Under the pieces are notes generated by a model. It was given only the letters and a program-made list of their open reading frames with translations, searched no databases and was not told the DNA's origin. A stretch of 64,000 nt of DNA, taken from the NCBI RefSeq assembly GCF_000744375.1, contig NZ_JQLU01000005.1:1178001-1242000 (forward strand), written 5' to 3'. Of this stretch, positions 42,055 to 52,503 are shown piece by piece. This DNA is from Carnobacterium gallinarum DSM 4847. Lineage in GTDB: Bacteria > Bacillota > Bacilli > Lactobacillales > Carnobacteriaceae. The number at the start of each line of letters is the position of its first letter. Position 1 is the stretch's first letter. The translations under genes and the position numbers were made by a program.

Positions 42055-42078
42055 GTTATCAAAAAGGAGCGTGAATTC

Positions 42079-42795
42079 GTGAATCCAGAAGAATTTAAGG
42101 AAGCCCTTCTTGAAAAGGGAATTCCATTGACTGATAAACAAATGCACCAATTTGAGCAATATTTACTATTGCTACAAGAGTGGAATGAAAAAATTAATTT
42201 AACTGCCATAACAGAAGAGGAAGAAGTGTATTTGAAACACTTTTATGACTCCATTCTAGCTGGCTTATATGTGGATTTTAACAAAGGGGTCCAAAGCTTA
42301 TGTGATGTAGGTGCTGGTGCTGGTTTTCCAAGCATCCCCCTAAAGATTGTGTTTCCAAAATTAGAGGTAACAATTGTCGATTCATTAAATAAACGCATTC
42401 AATTTTTAAACTTACTAGCTGAGACGTTAGAGTTGGAAAATGTGCATTTTTATCATGATCGTGCGGAAACATTCGGTCAAAACAAGCAGTTTCGTGCCAG
42501 TTTTGATTTTGTAACAGCTCGTGCTGTTGCTAAGATGAGCGTTTTAACTGAATTATGCTTACCGTTAGTAAAAAAAGGCGGACTTTTTATTGCTTTGAAG
42601 GCTAGCAATAGTCATGAAGAAATGAAAGAGGGCGAGCGCGCTATTAGCTTGTTAGGTGGAAAAGTTCGTGAGGATATTGTCTGTCATTTGCCACATGAAG
42701 CTGGGGAACGACATATTATTTTAATCGATAAGAAAAAAGAAACGCCTAAAACGTATCCTAGAAAACCAGGGACACCAAATCGTAAACCATTATAA
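42079..42795 (+). CDS. rsmG: 16S rRNA (guanine(527)-N7)-methyltransferase RsmG
   Basis: A protein of 238 residues. It methylates G527 of 16S rRNA using S-adenosylmethionine. [17 protein letters not shown] is the family N-terminus, [17 protein letters not shown] the SAM-binding loop, and [11 protein letters not shown] and [10 protein letters not shown] the later methyltransferase motifs. The open frame extends to 42046, but the GTG at 42079 lies 8 bases from AAAGGAGCG and gives the expected N-terminus ([16 protein letters not shown]). A basic tail ([16 protein letters not shown]) is normal. noc follows. Confidence 0.92.
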   Translation: MNPEEFKEALLEKGIPLTDKQMHQFEQYLLLLQEWNEKINLTAITEEEEVYLKHFYDSILAGLYVDFNKGVQSLCDVGAGAGFPSIPLKIVFPKLEVTIVDSLNKRIQFLNLLAETLELENVHFYHDRAETFGQNKQFRASFDFVTARAVAKMSVLTELCLPLVKKGGLFIALKASNSHEEMKEGERAISLLGGKVREDIVCHLPHEAGERHIILIDKKKETPKTYPRKPGTPNRKPL

Positions 42796-42958
42796 ACTTA
42801 ATTCGCTATGGAGTGAAGTTGTGTAAAGACTATTACAAATAGAGAATTTTTGTTACAATAGGAACATAAGAAGTTCCTTTTATAAATGACATTCTTGTTA
42901 AGAATGAGTAGCAAATCTGAGCTTATAATAGGAAAAGATGACTGAAGGAGAGAAAAAG

Positions 42959-43864
42959 ATGGCTTTGTCTGATTTATTTGGTTCAGGAAAATCAAAAAAG
43001 AAAACTGAAAAACTTGATGAAGTTGTGCCGGAAGTAGTCAATGACACTATTGAAGCAGAAGAGGCGCACCAAAAGGTTCAATCGATTGAGGCGAAACAAA
43101 TTGTACCCAACCGATTTCAACCACGTAAGATTTTCAATGAAGAACGACTAAACGAGCTAGCTCGCACGATTCACATTCATGGGTTAATCCAACCTATTGT
43201 AATTCGCGAATATGCTCCGAATGAATATGAAATAATTGCAGGAGAACGTCGTTTCAGAGCGATGATGCTTTTAGAATGGGAAACTGTTCCAGCAATTGTC
43301 CAAGAAATGTCAGATACTGAAACAGCATCTGTTGCTTTGATTGAGAATTTGCAACGTGAAGAATTAACTTCAATTGAAGAAGCAAAAGCGTACCAAGGAT
43401 TGATTGAGCTGAATAGTATTACACAGGAAGCATTGGCACAAAGAATTGGGAAAAGCCAATCATTTGTTGCGAATAAATTACGCCTACTGAAACTTTCTAC
43501 ACCAGTTCAACAGGCTTTGTTGACGCAAGAAATTTCAGAGCGACATGGTCGAAGTTTATTGGCGTTAGAAGAAAACGCCCAAGCTGAGGTTTTGACAACG
43601 ATTATTACCGAAAACCTGACAGTTAAAGAAACCGAAGAAATTGTTAAAAAATTAGTTGCTGAAAAAAACGGATCCGTACCTGTTAAGAAAAAGAAACGCA
43701 AAAAAGGGATTTCTAAGGATGTTCGTTTAGCGCTAAATACAATTAAGAAATCAATCACAATGGTAACAGACACAGGCATTGATATGAAAACCGAAGAAGA
43801 GGATTTAGAAGATGTTTATCGGATTACAATTGAAATCCCTAAAAATAAAAATCAAGATAAATAA
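42959..43864 (+). CDS. noc: Nucleoid occlusion protein Noc
   Basis: A protein of 301 residues of the ParB/Noc CTPase family. The N-terminus MALSDLFGSGKSKKK is the amphipathic membrane-targeting helix typical of Noc. Next come the CTP-binding core (NRFQPRKIF, GLIQPIVIRE, IIAGERRFRA, ENLQREELTSIEEA) and the helix-turn-helix (TQEALAQRIGKSQSFVANK). The C-terminal region after KKKKRKKG is the dimerisation part. Noc binds Noc-box sites and stops division over the chromosome. The ATG at 42959 has GAAGGAGA 8 bases upstream; the in-frame ATG at 42938 has none. It is 163 bases after rsmG, and a terminator follows. Confidence 0.9.
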   Translation: MALSDLFGSGKSKKKTEKLDEVVPEVVNDTIEAEEAHQKVQSIEAKQIVPNRFQPRKIFNEERLNELARTIHIHGLIQPIVIREYAPNEYEIIAGERRFRAMMLLEWETVPAIVQEMSDTETASVALIENLQREELTSIEEAKAYQGLIELNSITQEALAQRIGKSQSFVANKLRLLKLSTPVQQALLTQEISERHGRSLLALEENAQAEVLTTIITENLTVKETEEIVKKLVAEKNGSVPVKKKKRKKGISKDVRLALNTIKKSITMVTDTGIDMKTEEEDLEDVYRITIEIPKNKNQDK

Positions 43865-43902
43865 TGAGCGATAAATGAATTTCTTCATTTTGAAAGATGC
43901 GT

Positions 43903-43947
43903 AAGAGAATAAGTTATGCATCGAAGCTTATTCTCTTATTTTATTTT
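43903..43947 (+). terminator. Terminator after noc
   Basis: AAGAGAATAAG / CTTATTCTCTT arms, then ATTTTATTTT. Confidence 0.85.
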
Positions 43948-44057
43948 GATTGTTGCTAATTGCTCAATATAAAATGAAAATAAAGGCAGTACCAAATAAT
44001 GTTTAGCCGATAGGAATAAAGCCTATACAGCGCTTTGCGAAAAACGGAGGAAATACA

Positions 44058-44822
44058 ATGGCACGAATTATATCAGTTGCAAATCAAAAGGGTGGCGTTG
44101 GAAAAACAACGACTACAGTCAATTTAGGTGCGTGTTTAGCCTATTATGGGAAAAAAATCTTGTTGGTTGACATTGATGCACAAGGAAATGCCACCAGTGG
44201 ATTAGGCGTACGTAAAGCCGACGTTGAAAAAGATATTTATGATATTTTAGTGAATGAAACTCCAGTTGAAGAAGTTGTTATTCAGACTTCAAGAGAGAAT
44301 CTTTGGATTATTCCAGCTACGATTCAATTAGCCGGGGCAGAGATTGAGCTGACTACCCAAATGGCAAGAGAATCACGTTTAAAACAAGCATTAGCGCAAG
44401 TAACCGACCAATATGACTATATATTAATTGATTGCCCTCCTTCGTTGGGACATTTAACAATTAATTCATTTACAGCTAGCGATTCAATTTTAATTCCTGT
44501 TCAGTGTGAATATTACGCATTGGAAGGGCTTAGTCAATTGCTCAATACCGTTCGTTTAGTTCAAAAGCATTTTAATCCTGATTTGAAGATTGAGGGAGTG
44601 TTGTTAACGATGTTAGATGCTCGTACGAATTTAGGCTATGAAGTTGTCGATGAAGTAAAAAAATATTTCCGTGAACGAGTATACAAAACCATTATTCCAC
44701 GCAACATTCGTTTGTCAGAAGCACCAAGTCATGGCTTATCGATTATTGATTACGATCCACGTTCAAGAGGCGCAGAAGTATATCTAGAGTTAGCAAAGGA
44801 AGTGTTAGCAAATGGTCAATAA
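44058..44822 (+). CDS. parA: Chromosome partitioning ATPase ParA (Soj)
   Basis: A protein of 254 residues. The deviant Walker A motif KGGVGKTTTTVNLG is at residues 11-24; Walker A' and B-like segments are LLVDIDAQGNATSG and YILIDCPPSLG. It forms an ATP-dependent partner for ParB in origin segregation and, in Bacillus, controls DnaA. The ATG has GGAGGAAATAC upstream. The 3' end overlaps parB by 11 bases. Size and context (noc upstream, parB downstream) are canonical. Confidence 0.94.
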   Translation: MARIISVANQKGGVGKTTTTVNLGACLAYYGKKILLVDIDAQGNATSGLGVRKADVEKDIYDILVNETPVEEVVIQTSRENLWIIPATIQLAGAEIELTTQMARESRLKQALAQVTDQYDYILIDCPPSLGHLTINSFTASDSILIPVQCEYYALEGLSQLLNTVRLVQKHFNPDLKIEGVLLTMLDARTNLGYEVVDEVKKYFRERVYKTIIPRNIRLSEAPSHGLSIIDYDPRSRGAEVYLELAKEVLANGQ

Positions 44823-45705
44823 AAATAGCAAAGGCTTAGGTAGAGGAATTGATGCCCTTTTTGGGGACTATTCAGAGCTTGATGAGATTGATGTAACCAA
44901 TGAACTAGTTAAAGAACTCCCTTTAGATGAAATTCGTCCAAATCCTTACCAACCACGTAAAACATTTGATGAAGAAGCCTTGAATGAACTGGCTGATTCG
45001 ATTCGTAACTCTGGTGTTTTTCAACCGATTATTGTCCGTGAATCAACAATTAAAGGTTATGAGATTATTGCTGGTGAACGTCGCTTTCGCGCGTCAAAAC
45101 TAGCAGGTAAAACAACAATTCCAGCAATTGTTCGTGTATTTAATGAAGAACGAATGATGGAAGTAGCCGTTTTAGAAAATCTGCAACGTGAAGATTTGAC
45201 ATCTCTTGAAGAGGCAGAAGCATATGATATGCTGATGAAAAAATTAAAATTAACGCAAGAAGAAGTAGCCAAACGTTTAGGGAAAAGTCGTCCGTATATT
45301 GCGAACTATCTAAGATTATTAGGCTTACCAGAGACAGTGAAAAAAATGTTGCAAAACGATGAAATCTCAATGGGACAAGCTCGTACTTTACTTGGCTTAA
45401 AAGACAAACGCTCAATTATCAAAATTGCGAATAAAGTGGTTCGTGATAATTTAACAGTTAGACAATTGGAGCAATTAGTGACTCAATTAAATCAACCAAA
45501 AGAACAAGATGTGAAACCTGAAAGAGCTGAAAAGAAACCTTATTATATTCGTGAAAGCGAAGATCGTTTAATGGATAAATTTGGCACAGCCGTTCAAATT
45601 AGTGACAAGGGCAACAAAGGGAAAATTGAGATTGAATATTTATCAACAGATGATTTGACTCGGATTTTAGATATTTTAGAGATTCAATTTGATGATGAAG
45701 AGTAA
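44812..45705 (+). CDS. parB: Chromosome partitioning protein ParB (Spo0J)
   Basis: A protein of 297 residues. The start (NKNSKGLGRGIDALFGDY) is the ParA-stimulating tail. The CTP-binding core has NPYQPRKTFDEEAL, SGVFQPIIVRE, IIAGERRFRASK and ENLQREDLTSLEEAEAY. The HTH follows (TQEEVAKRLGKSRPYIANYL). The C-terminal leucine-rich part dimerises. It binds parS and loads condensin near the origin. I find no parS inside this gene, unlike Bacillus subtilis; parS-like sites occur at 1255 and 53667. The start codon lies within parA. Confidence 0.94.
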   Translation: MVNKNSKGLGRGIDALFGDYSELDEIDVTNELVKELPLDEIRPNPYQPRKTFDEEALNELADSIRNSGVFQPIIVRESTIKGYEIIAGERRFRASKLAGKTTIPAIVRVFNEERMMEVAVLENLQREDLTSLEEAEAYDMLMKKLKLTQEEVAKRLGKSRPYIANYLRLLGLPETVKKMLQNDEISMGQARTLLGLKDKRSIIKIANKVVRDNLTVRQLEQLVTQLNQPKEQDVKPERAEKKPYYIRESEDRLMDKFGTAVQISDKGNKGKIEIEYLSTDDLTRILDILEIQFDDEE

Positions 45706-45733
45706 GAATTTTAAATGAGTGGGTGTGAGACAG

Positions 45734-45922
45734 ATGTATCAATTGAACGATATTGTTGAGATGAAGAAGCCGCATCCTTGTGGTACGAATCGTTGGCAAA
45801 TCATTCGCATGGGGATGGATATCCGTATTAAATGTGAAAAGTGTGGTCACATGGTGATGATGCCCAGAAGAGAATTTGAAAAAAAGATGAAAAAAGTACT
45901 GGAAACTACAGAAACAAACTAA
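45734..45922 (+). CDS. DUF951 family small zinc-type protein
   Basis: A protein of 62 residues. LNDIVEMKKPHPCGTNRW and IKCEKCGHMVMMPRREFEK are the family signature; the Cys residues suggest a zinc site or nucleic-acid binding, unproven. The frame also contains a GTG at 45719, but homologues begin MYxLxDIVEMKKPHPCG, so I choose the ATG at 45734. It lies between parB and ychF, the usual place in Firmicutes. The ribosome binding site is weak (GTGAG). Confidence 0.88.
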   Translation: MYQLNDIVEMKKPHPCGTNRWQIIRMGMDIRIKCEKCGHMVMMPRREFEKKMKKVLETTETN

Positions 45923-45952
45923 AATGACAGAAAAGGATAGTGTGAATAAAAA

Positions 45953-47053
45953 ATGGCATTAACAGCAGGAATTGTAGGATTACCAAACGTTGGGAAATCA
46001 ACATTATTTAACGCGATTACAAAAGCTGGAGTAGAGGCAGCGAATTATCCATTTGCAACAATCGATCCAAATGTTGGAATGGTAGAGGTACCAGATTATC
46101 GTTTAGCACGCTTGACGGAACTAGTAACACCAAAGAAAACAGTACCCACAACTTTTGAATTTACTGATATTGCTGGGATTGTAAAAGGCGCTAGTAAAGG
46201 TGAAGGATTAGGAAATAAATTCTTAAGCCATATCCGCCAAGTAGATGCGATTTGTCACGTAGTACGTTGTTTCGATGATGAAAATATCACTCACGTTGAT
46301 GGTCGAATTAATCCGATTGCAGATATTGAAACTATTAATCTAGAGTTAGTTTTAGCAGATTTGGAATCAGTTGAGAAACGCCATACACGTGTTGGTAAAA
46401 TTGCACGTACAAAAGATAAAGATGCATTGGCTGAATTTGCAATTTTAGAAAAAATCAAACCGGTTTTAGAAGAAGGTAAATCAGCGCGTACGATTGAATT
46501 TACTGAAGAAGAAGAAAAATACGTTAAAGGCTTATTCTTATTAACAACTAAGCCAGTTTTATATGTAGCCAATGTTTCTGAAGATGAAGTTGGCGATGCA
46601 GAAGAAAATGATTATGTAAAACAAGTCCGTGAATTTGCAGCTAGTGAGAACGCAGAAGTAAATGTAATTTGTGCTCGTATTGAAGAAGAAATTGCTGAAT
46701 TAGATGATGATGAAAAATCTGAATTTTTAACAGAACTTGGAATTAAAGAATCAGGTTTAGATCAATTAATTCGTTCTGCTTATGATTTATTAGGTTTAGC
46801 AACATACTTTACTGCAGGTGTTCAAGAAGTTAGAGCTTGGACTTTCAAAAAAGGAATTAAAGCACCTCAAGCTGCAGGGATCATTCACTCAGATTTTGAA
46901 CATGGTTTTATTCGTGCTGAAACTGTTTCGTTTGAAGATTTAGATAAGTATGAAAGTATGCCAGCTGCTAAAGAAGCTGGACGTGTACGTTTGGAAGGTA
47001 AAGAATATATCGTTCAAGATGGCGATGTAATGTTATTCCGCTTTAATGTATAA
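45953..47053 (+). CDS. ychF: Redox-regulated ATPase YchF (OLA1 family)
   Basis: A protein of 366 residues. GLPNVGKSTLFNAIT near the N-terminus is the P-loop, NYPFATIDPNVG and FTDIAGIVKGASKGEG follow, and the C-terminal TGS domain includes RAWTFKKGIKAPQAAGIIHS and FIRAETVSF. YchF prefers ATP over GTP and binds ribosomes; it is linked to oxidative-stress responses. It is in the parAB-DUF951 cluster and is followed by a DUF1129 membrane gene 40 bases later. Confidence 0.93.
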   Translation: MALTAGIVGLPNVGKSTLFNAITKAGVEAANYPFATIDPNVGMVEVPDYRLARLTELVTPKKTVPTTFEFTDIAGIVKGASKGEGLGNKFLSHIRQVDAICHVVRCFDDENITHVDGRINPIADIETINLELVLADLESVEKRHTRVGKIARTKDKDALAEFAILEKIKPVLEEGKSARTIEFTEEEEKYVKGLFLLTTKPVLYVANVSEDEVGDAEENDYVKQVREFAASENAEVNVICARIEEEIAELDDDEKSEFLTELGIKESGLDQLIRSAYDLLGLATYFTAGVQEVRAWTFKKGIKAPQAAGIIHSDFEHGFIRAETVSFEDLDKYESMPAAKEAGRVRLEGKEYIVQDGDVMLFRFNV

Positions 47054-47093
47054 TAGTTGATAGAATCAGTTATGTTGGAGGAACAATTCACGT

Positions 47094-47828
47094 TTGCGTA
47101 GCAAGGATTTGCCGCGTTTTGAAAGGGGCATTAATACGTTGGGACAAGAAGAACTTGATAAATTAATCAAACAAAATGAAGATTTACAAACAAAATTAAC
47201 TAAACGTAATGAGCAGTACATGATGAGTCTAGATAAGGCTTTAAGTGCAGCCAATTTATCAGATGAGCGTAAGATTGAGATCTATGGTGAGATGCTACCA
47301 GCATTAGTTGAAGGGCAAAAAACAGGTCAAACTGCTCGTCAATTGTATGGTACAGTAACAGAACAAACAACTACGCTTTTAGATGGACCAAGAAAAGCGG
47401 CTGCAAATGCACCGTCTAAAGATTGGGAAATCTTTGTTGATGGTGGTTTAATGATGGTTGCCTTGATGTCCTTAGTTATGGGAGCGACAGGTTTGATTGG
47501 CAAAGGACAAAGCAGTGGCAGTGAGAGGGGGCTACTTACTTTAATTTTAAACTTCTTTGGAGGCGGTCTAGTCGTTCTGTTAATTGCTAAGAATACTCCA
47601 GGACGCGATGGCTCCGGTAAGAAAAAAGGCGGAATTTTCCGTTATATCTTAGTAGTCGGAGCGGCGATGTTGGCTTGGCTATTAGTAATGACTCTATCGA
47701 TGAGTTATTTACCGGCTTCACTTAATATTGTATTGCCACCAATTGGTTATTTAATTGTAGCGGCAGCGGCATTTGCTGGGAAATGGTACTTTAAAAAGAC
47801 TTACAATGTTCGTGGTGGAATTTTTTAA
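47094..47828 (+). CDS. DUF1129 family membrane protein
   Basis: A protein of 244 residues. Residues 1-110 are soluble and helical, with a DUF1129-like region (DKLIKQNEDLQTKLTKRN, KIEIYGEMLPALVEGQK). Four to five transmembrane helices follow (WEIFVDGGLMMVALMSLVMG, LLTLILNFFGGGLVVLLIA, FRYILVVGAAMLAWLLVM, LNIVLPPIGYLIVAAAAFAG). Function unknown; it often follows ychF in lactic acid bacteria. The TTG start is about 12 bases after GGAGGA, slightly long. A terminator follows. Confidence 0.8.
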   Translation: MRSKDLPRFERGINTLGQEELDKLIKQNEDLQTKLTKRNEQYMMSLDKALSAANLSDERKIEIYGEMLPALVEGQKTGQTARQLYGTVTEQTTTLLDGPRKAAANAPSKDWEIFVDGGLMMVALMSLVMGATGLIGKGQSSGSERGLLTLILNFFGGGLVVLLIAKNTPGRDGSGKKKGGIFRYILVVGAAMLAWLLVMTLSMSYLPASLNIVLPPIGYLIVAAAAFAGKWYFKKTYNVRGGIF

Positions 47829-47842
47829 TTAGAATAGAAAAG

Positions 47843-47878
47843 AATCTTCTCATTTAACAATGAGGGGATTTTTTTTAT
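47843..47878 (+). terminator. Terminator of the parAB-ychF region
   Basis: AATCTTCTCATT / AATGAGGGGATT stem followed by eight Ts. Confidence 0.85.
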
Positions 47879-48069
47879 TAAATAGCCAATTTAAAAAAAG
47901 ATAAGAATGAAGGATGAGTATGGTCAATATCGTATTAATTTTTTAAGACAGGTAAGTCAAATTAGTTAGAAAAAACAATATAAAAAAAATTATATAATTC
48001 GTGTTTTTCTCATTATATTTTCATAAAACTGTCAAAAAACTGACTACTTTCTTCTTTTTTTTAATTGAA

Positions 48070-48121
48070 AGAGAATTCATTGATTTATAGGCTTGACGAA
48101 TGGTTAATTCTCTGTTAATTT
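48070..48121 (+). promoter_or_regulatory. guaB control region with inverted repeat
   Basis: AGAGAATT (48070-48077) and AATTCTCT (48106-48113) are perfect inverted arms. TTGACG (48093-48098) lies between them; the sequence 17 bases on is TAATTT, a weak -10. The rest of the 47879-48177 gap is A/T-rich and empty. An operator role is inferred. Confidence 0.4.
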
Positions 48122-48147
48122 TGTAATTAAAATCTTATCCAAATTAA

Positions 48148-49659
<1,512 letters not shown>

Positions 49660-49665
49660 AATTCA

Positions 49666-49708
49666 AACAACCTTGTAATCGAATCTGATTGCAAGGTTGT
49701 TTTTTTGT
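49666..49708 (+). terminator. Terminator after guaB
   Basis: AACAACCTTG(T)AATC / GATTGCAAGGTTGTT stem followed by seven Ts. Confidence 0.88.
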
Positions 49709-50058
49709 TTTGTAAAGTTAAAGAAATTCATAAATTATTTAACTAGCAGATTTTTTTGCGAGATAAGATTGAAATTCTAATAAGATATGGTTATTATTAA
49801 GGGAAGCTTATGAAAATGATAACGAAAAACAAAGCAATATGTAATTTATTTATTACTTTAGTTGTTTTAAAATCATATATAAGTAGTGGTAATTTCCTTT
49901 TTGTGACAGAAATTTGCAAGAGTCACAAAATGTACAAGGCTTAAAATTTTTTTTGCGTAGAGCATTGAAATCAAAATAGAATGTCGTTATTATTGAAAAG
50001 AAGTATGTATGTAAAATAAGAATAATCACAGATTATTGGAAAGAAGTGAACTAAGATT
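49709..50058. other. Intergenic region with a 9-base inverted repeat
   Basis: About 350 bases without a gene. TTTTGTGAC (49899-49907) and GTCACAAAA (49922-49930) are perfect inverted arms 14 bases apart, about 130 bases before the MurE-like gene. A regulator site is possible. Otherwise empty and A/T-rich. Confidence 0.45.
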
Positions 50059-51612
50059 ATGGACATAACCCTTTCTTTTAAAGAAATTATTCAGTTGCTA
50101 AAAGATCATAAACAATTCATTGATCTTTCTAATGAGAAACAGATAGATGAAGATAATAAAAATAGTTTAATTAAAAACCTTAGTTTTGACTCCCGAGAGT
50201 ATCAGAAAAATGGTTTGTTTTTTTGTAAGGGTGCTAATTTTAAAGAAGAATATCTAGCTGATGCTATCTCTAACGGTGCAACAAGCTATTTAATAGAAGA
50301 AAAGTTATTGAATAAATTAAATATAAATGTAGCAATTCCGGGAATTATTGTGAAAAATAGTCAGAAATCCATGGCTCTAGTTGCGATGCATTTTTATGGG
50401 TATCCACAAAAGAAGTTACGCTTGATTGGAATTACTGGAACAAAAGGAAAAACAACTACAGCTTTTTTTATTAAAAGTATTTTAGATCAACAAAATGGAC
50501 ATAAAACTGCATTGTTTTCGACAGTTTCGACGGATGTTGGAAATGGTTCTTTTCCATCAACGTTAACAACACCTGAATCGTTAGATTTATATTGTTTAAT
50601 GAATCAAGCGGTGGAACAAGGTTACACAGATTTAGTAATGGAGGTTTCTTCCCAGGCTTATTTGATGAATCGTGTTTTTCAACTTCATTATGATTTAGGT
50701 ATTTTTTTAAACATCTTCCCAGATCATATTGGTGAAAATGAACATCCTGACTTTGAGGACTATCTAGCCCACAAATTAAAACTATTTAAACATAGTGAGG
50801 CAATCGTTGTTCATTCAAATACACTAGCCTTACCAGAAATTAAACAAGCTGTTACTGAAAATAGTGCAAAGGTTATCTGGACTGGAATTGATCAAGAAAA
50901 TCAAGGAGATATTCATTATACTTTGGGAGAAACTGAGAATCATGAGGAGCATGTGACTTTTGAGGTATTAGAAAATTCTTTATTGGTTACAGGGGAACCT
51001 TTAACGAAAACCAATTTTCAATTAAATTTATTTGGTTCAGTTAATCTAGAGAATGCATTAGTTGCAATTGCGGCTACTCGTTATTTAGGTTGTAGTGAGG
51101 AAGAAATTCAAAAAGGATTGGCTCAGGTCAAAGTTCCTGGAAGAATGGAAATGATTGTCGATTCAAAACGATTAATTGTCGTTGATTATGCTCATAACGG
51201 CATTAGCTTGAAAAAATTACTGATTTGGGCAAATTCTTACTATCCTAAAGGTAAAAAAATTGTAGTATTCGGCTGTCCTGGGGATAAAGGTATTTCAAGA
51301 CGCAAAGATTTAGGGGAGATTGCTGCACAATTAGCAGATTATGTAATCCTAACGGAGGATGATCCTGGATTTGAAGATTCATTAGCCATTTGTCAAGAAG
51401 TTGGAACGCATTTGGAAGGGTTTGTTCCTTTTGAAATTGAAATAGATCGACCAAAAGCAATTAAAAAAGGTCTAGATTTAACTGAATCTGGAGATATCCT
51501 CTTGGTAATTGGTAAGGGTAGTGATAATTTTCAAAAACGAAAAGGTATAAATGAACCCTACTTGACAGATCGCCAAGTAGTAGAAGACACTTTAAATATA
51601 GTAAGTGAGTAA
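50059..51612 (+). CDS. murE: MurE-like UDP-MurNAc-tripeptide ligase
   Basis: A protein of 517 residues. The Mur ligase P-loop GITGTKGKTTTAFFIKSIL is at about residues 133-151, with MEVSSQAY, the IFLNIFPDHIGENEHPDFEDY segment, a carbamylated-Lys region (HKLKLFKHSEA) and a C-terminal GKGSDNFQ. It would add the third residue of the peptidoglycan stem peptide. The specificity loop reads TEDDPGFED, not the DNPR of meso-diaminopimelate enzymes. The gene stands alone, outside any dcw cluster, so it may be a second, ancillary MurE. The N-terminus is longer and more divergent than the core. ATG with GGAAAGAAG upstream. Confidence 0.8.
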   Translation: MDITLSFKEIIQLLKDHKQFIDLSNEKQIDEDNKNSLIKNLSFDSREYQKNGLFFCKGANFKEEYLADAISNGATSYLIEEKLLNKLNINVAIPGIIVKNSQKSMALVAMHFYGYPQKKLRLIGITGTKGKTTTAFFIKSILDQQNGHKTALFSTVSTDVGNGSFPSTLTTPESLDLYCLMNQAVEQGYTDLVMEVSSQAYLMNRVFQLHYDLGIFLNIFPDHIGENEHPDFEDYLAHKLKLFKHSEAIVVHSNTLALPEIKQAVTENSAKVIWTGIDQENQGDIHYTLGETENHEEHVTFEVLENSLLVTGEPLTKTNFQLNLFGSVNLENALVAIAATRYLGCSEEEIQKGLAQVKVPGRMEMIVDSKRLIVVDYAHNGISLKKLLIWANSYYPKGKKIVVFGCPGDKGISRRKDLGEIAAQLADYVILTEDDPGFEDSLAICQEVGTHLEGFVPFEIEIDRPKAIKKGLDLTESGDILLVIGKGSDNFQKRKGINEPYLTDRQVVEDTLNIVSE

Positions 51613-51760
51613 TCAAAAGGGGAGGCTCTCTTTTTATAAGAAAAGTTTAAGAAACCTTTATAGCTCAGCAGTGTTAGTTGAGTTTAAGGAAATCTTTAGT
51701 AATATCTGTTATGATGAAGCTATAATTAAAAAATATTAGCGAATCATAAGGAGAGCATTT

Positions 51761-52450
51761 ATGAAAATTTTAGTTGTCGATGATGATAAAGAAATTGTTG
51801 AATTATTAAGTATTTATATAAAAAATGAAGGCTATGAAGTTGAAAAAGCTTATAATGGTAAAGAGGCAATCACAAAATTAGTGACGAATCCAGATATTGA
51901 TTTAATGGTGCTAGATGTAATGATGCCTAAGATGGACGGTATTGAAGTTGTCAAAGAAATTCGCAAGGAATCTCAAATGCCTATTTTAATGTTGAGCGCA
52001 AAAACAACAGATATGGATAAAATTCAAGGATTGATTACTGGTGCAGATGATTATGTAGCTAAACCATTCAACCCTTTAGAAGTAATGGCTCGCATCAAGT
52101 CGTTATTGCGTCGTAGTAATTACCAAGTTACGAACGATGAACCAGATATTTTGGAAATTGGACCTTTAGTGATTCAAAAAGACTCACATGAAGTGACAAC
52201 GATTTCTGGCAAATCCATTCAATTAACGGCCTTAGAATTTGGTATTTTGTACTTGCTAGCAAGTCATCCTAATCGGGTCTTTAGTGCAGATGAGATTTTT
52301 GAACGAGTTTGGCAACAAGAGAGCTTAGTATCAGCAAAAACAGTTATGGTACACGTAAGTCATTTGCGAGATAAGATTGAAGAAGCAACTGGTGGTGAAA
52401 AAGTGGTTCAAACTGTTTGGGGCGTTGGCTACAAGATCGAAGCACGCTAA
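51761..52450 (+). CDS. OmpR-family response regulator (VanR-like)
   Basis: A protein of 229 residues. Receiver domain with VDDD at residues 7-10, phospho-acceptor Asp52 in LMVLDVMMPKMDG, a conserved Thr/Ser region (LMLSAKTTD) and Lys in VAKPFNP. The winged helix C-terminus follows (LTALEFGILYLLASHPNRVF, AKTVMVHVSHLRDKIEE). The closest look is to VanR-type regulators of cell-wall genes. A histidine kinase follows after 53 bases, and dacA lies downstream, so peptidoglycan maturation is the probable theme. AAGGAGAGC precedes the ATG. Confidence 0.88.
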   Translation: MKILVVDDDKEIVELLSIYIKNEGYEVEKAYNGKEAITKLVTNPDIDLMVLDVMMPKMDGIEVVKEIRKESQMPILMLSAKTTDMDKIQGLITGADDYVAKPFNPLEVMARIKSLLRRSNYQVTNDEPDILEIGPLVIQKDSHEVTTISGKSIQLTALEFGILYLLASHPNRVFSADEIFERVWQQESLVSAKTVMVHVSHLRDKIEEATGGEKVVQTVWGVGYKIEAR

Positions 52451-52503
52451 AAGAGAGCTAGATTGAGAATGGATGAATACCCCTAAGGAGATGAATCAAA
52501 GAG

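Noticed and set aside
42046-42078. Upstream start for rsmG
   Set aside because: It lies before the ribosome binding site and inside the GTGAAACA inverted repeat; the GTG at 42079 fits better.
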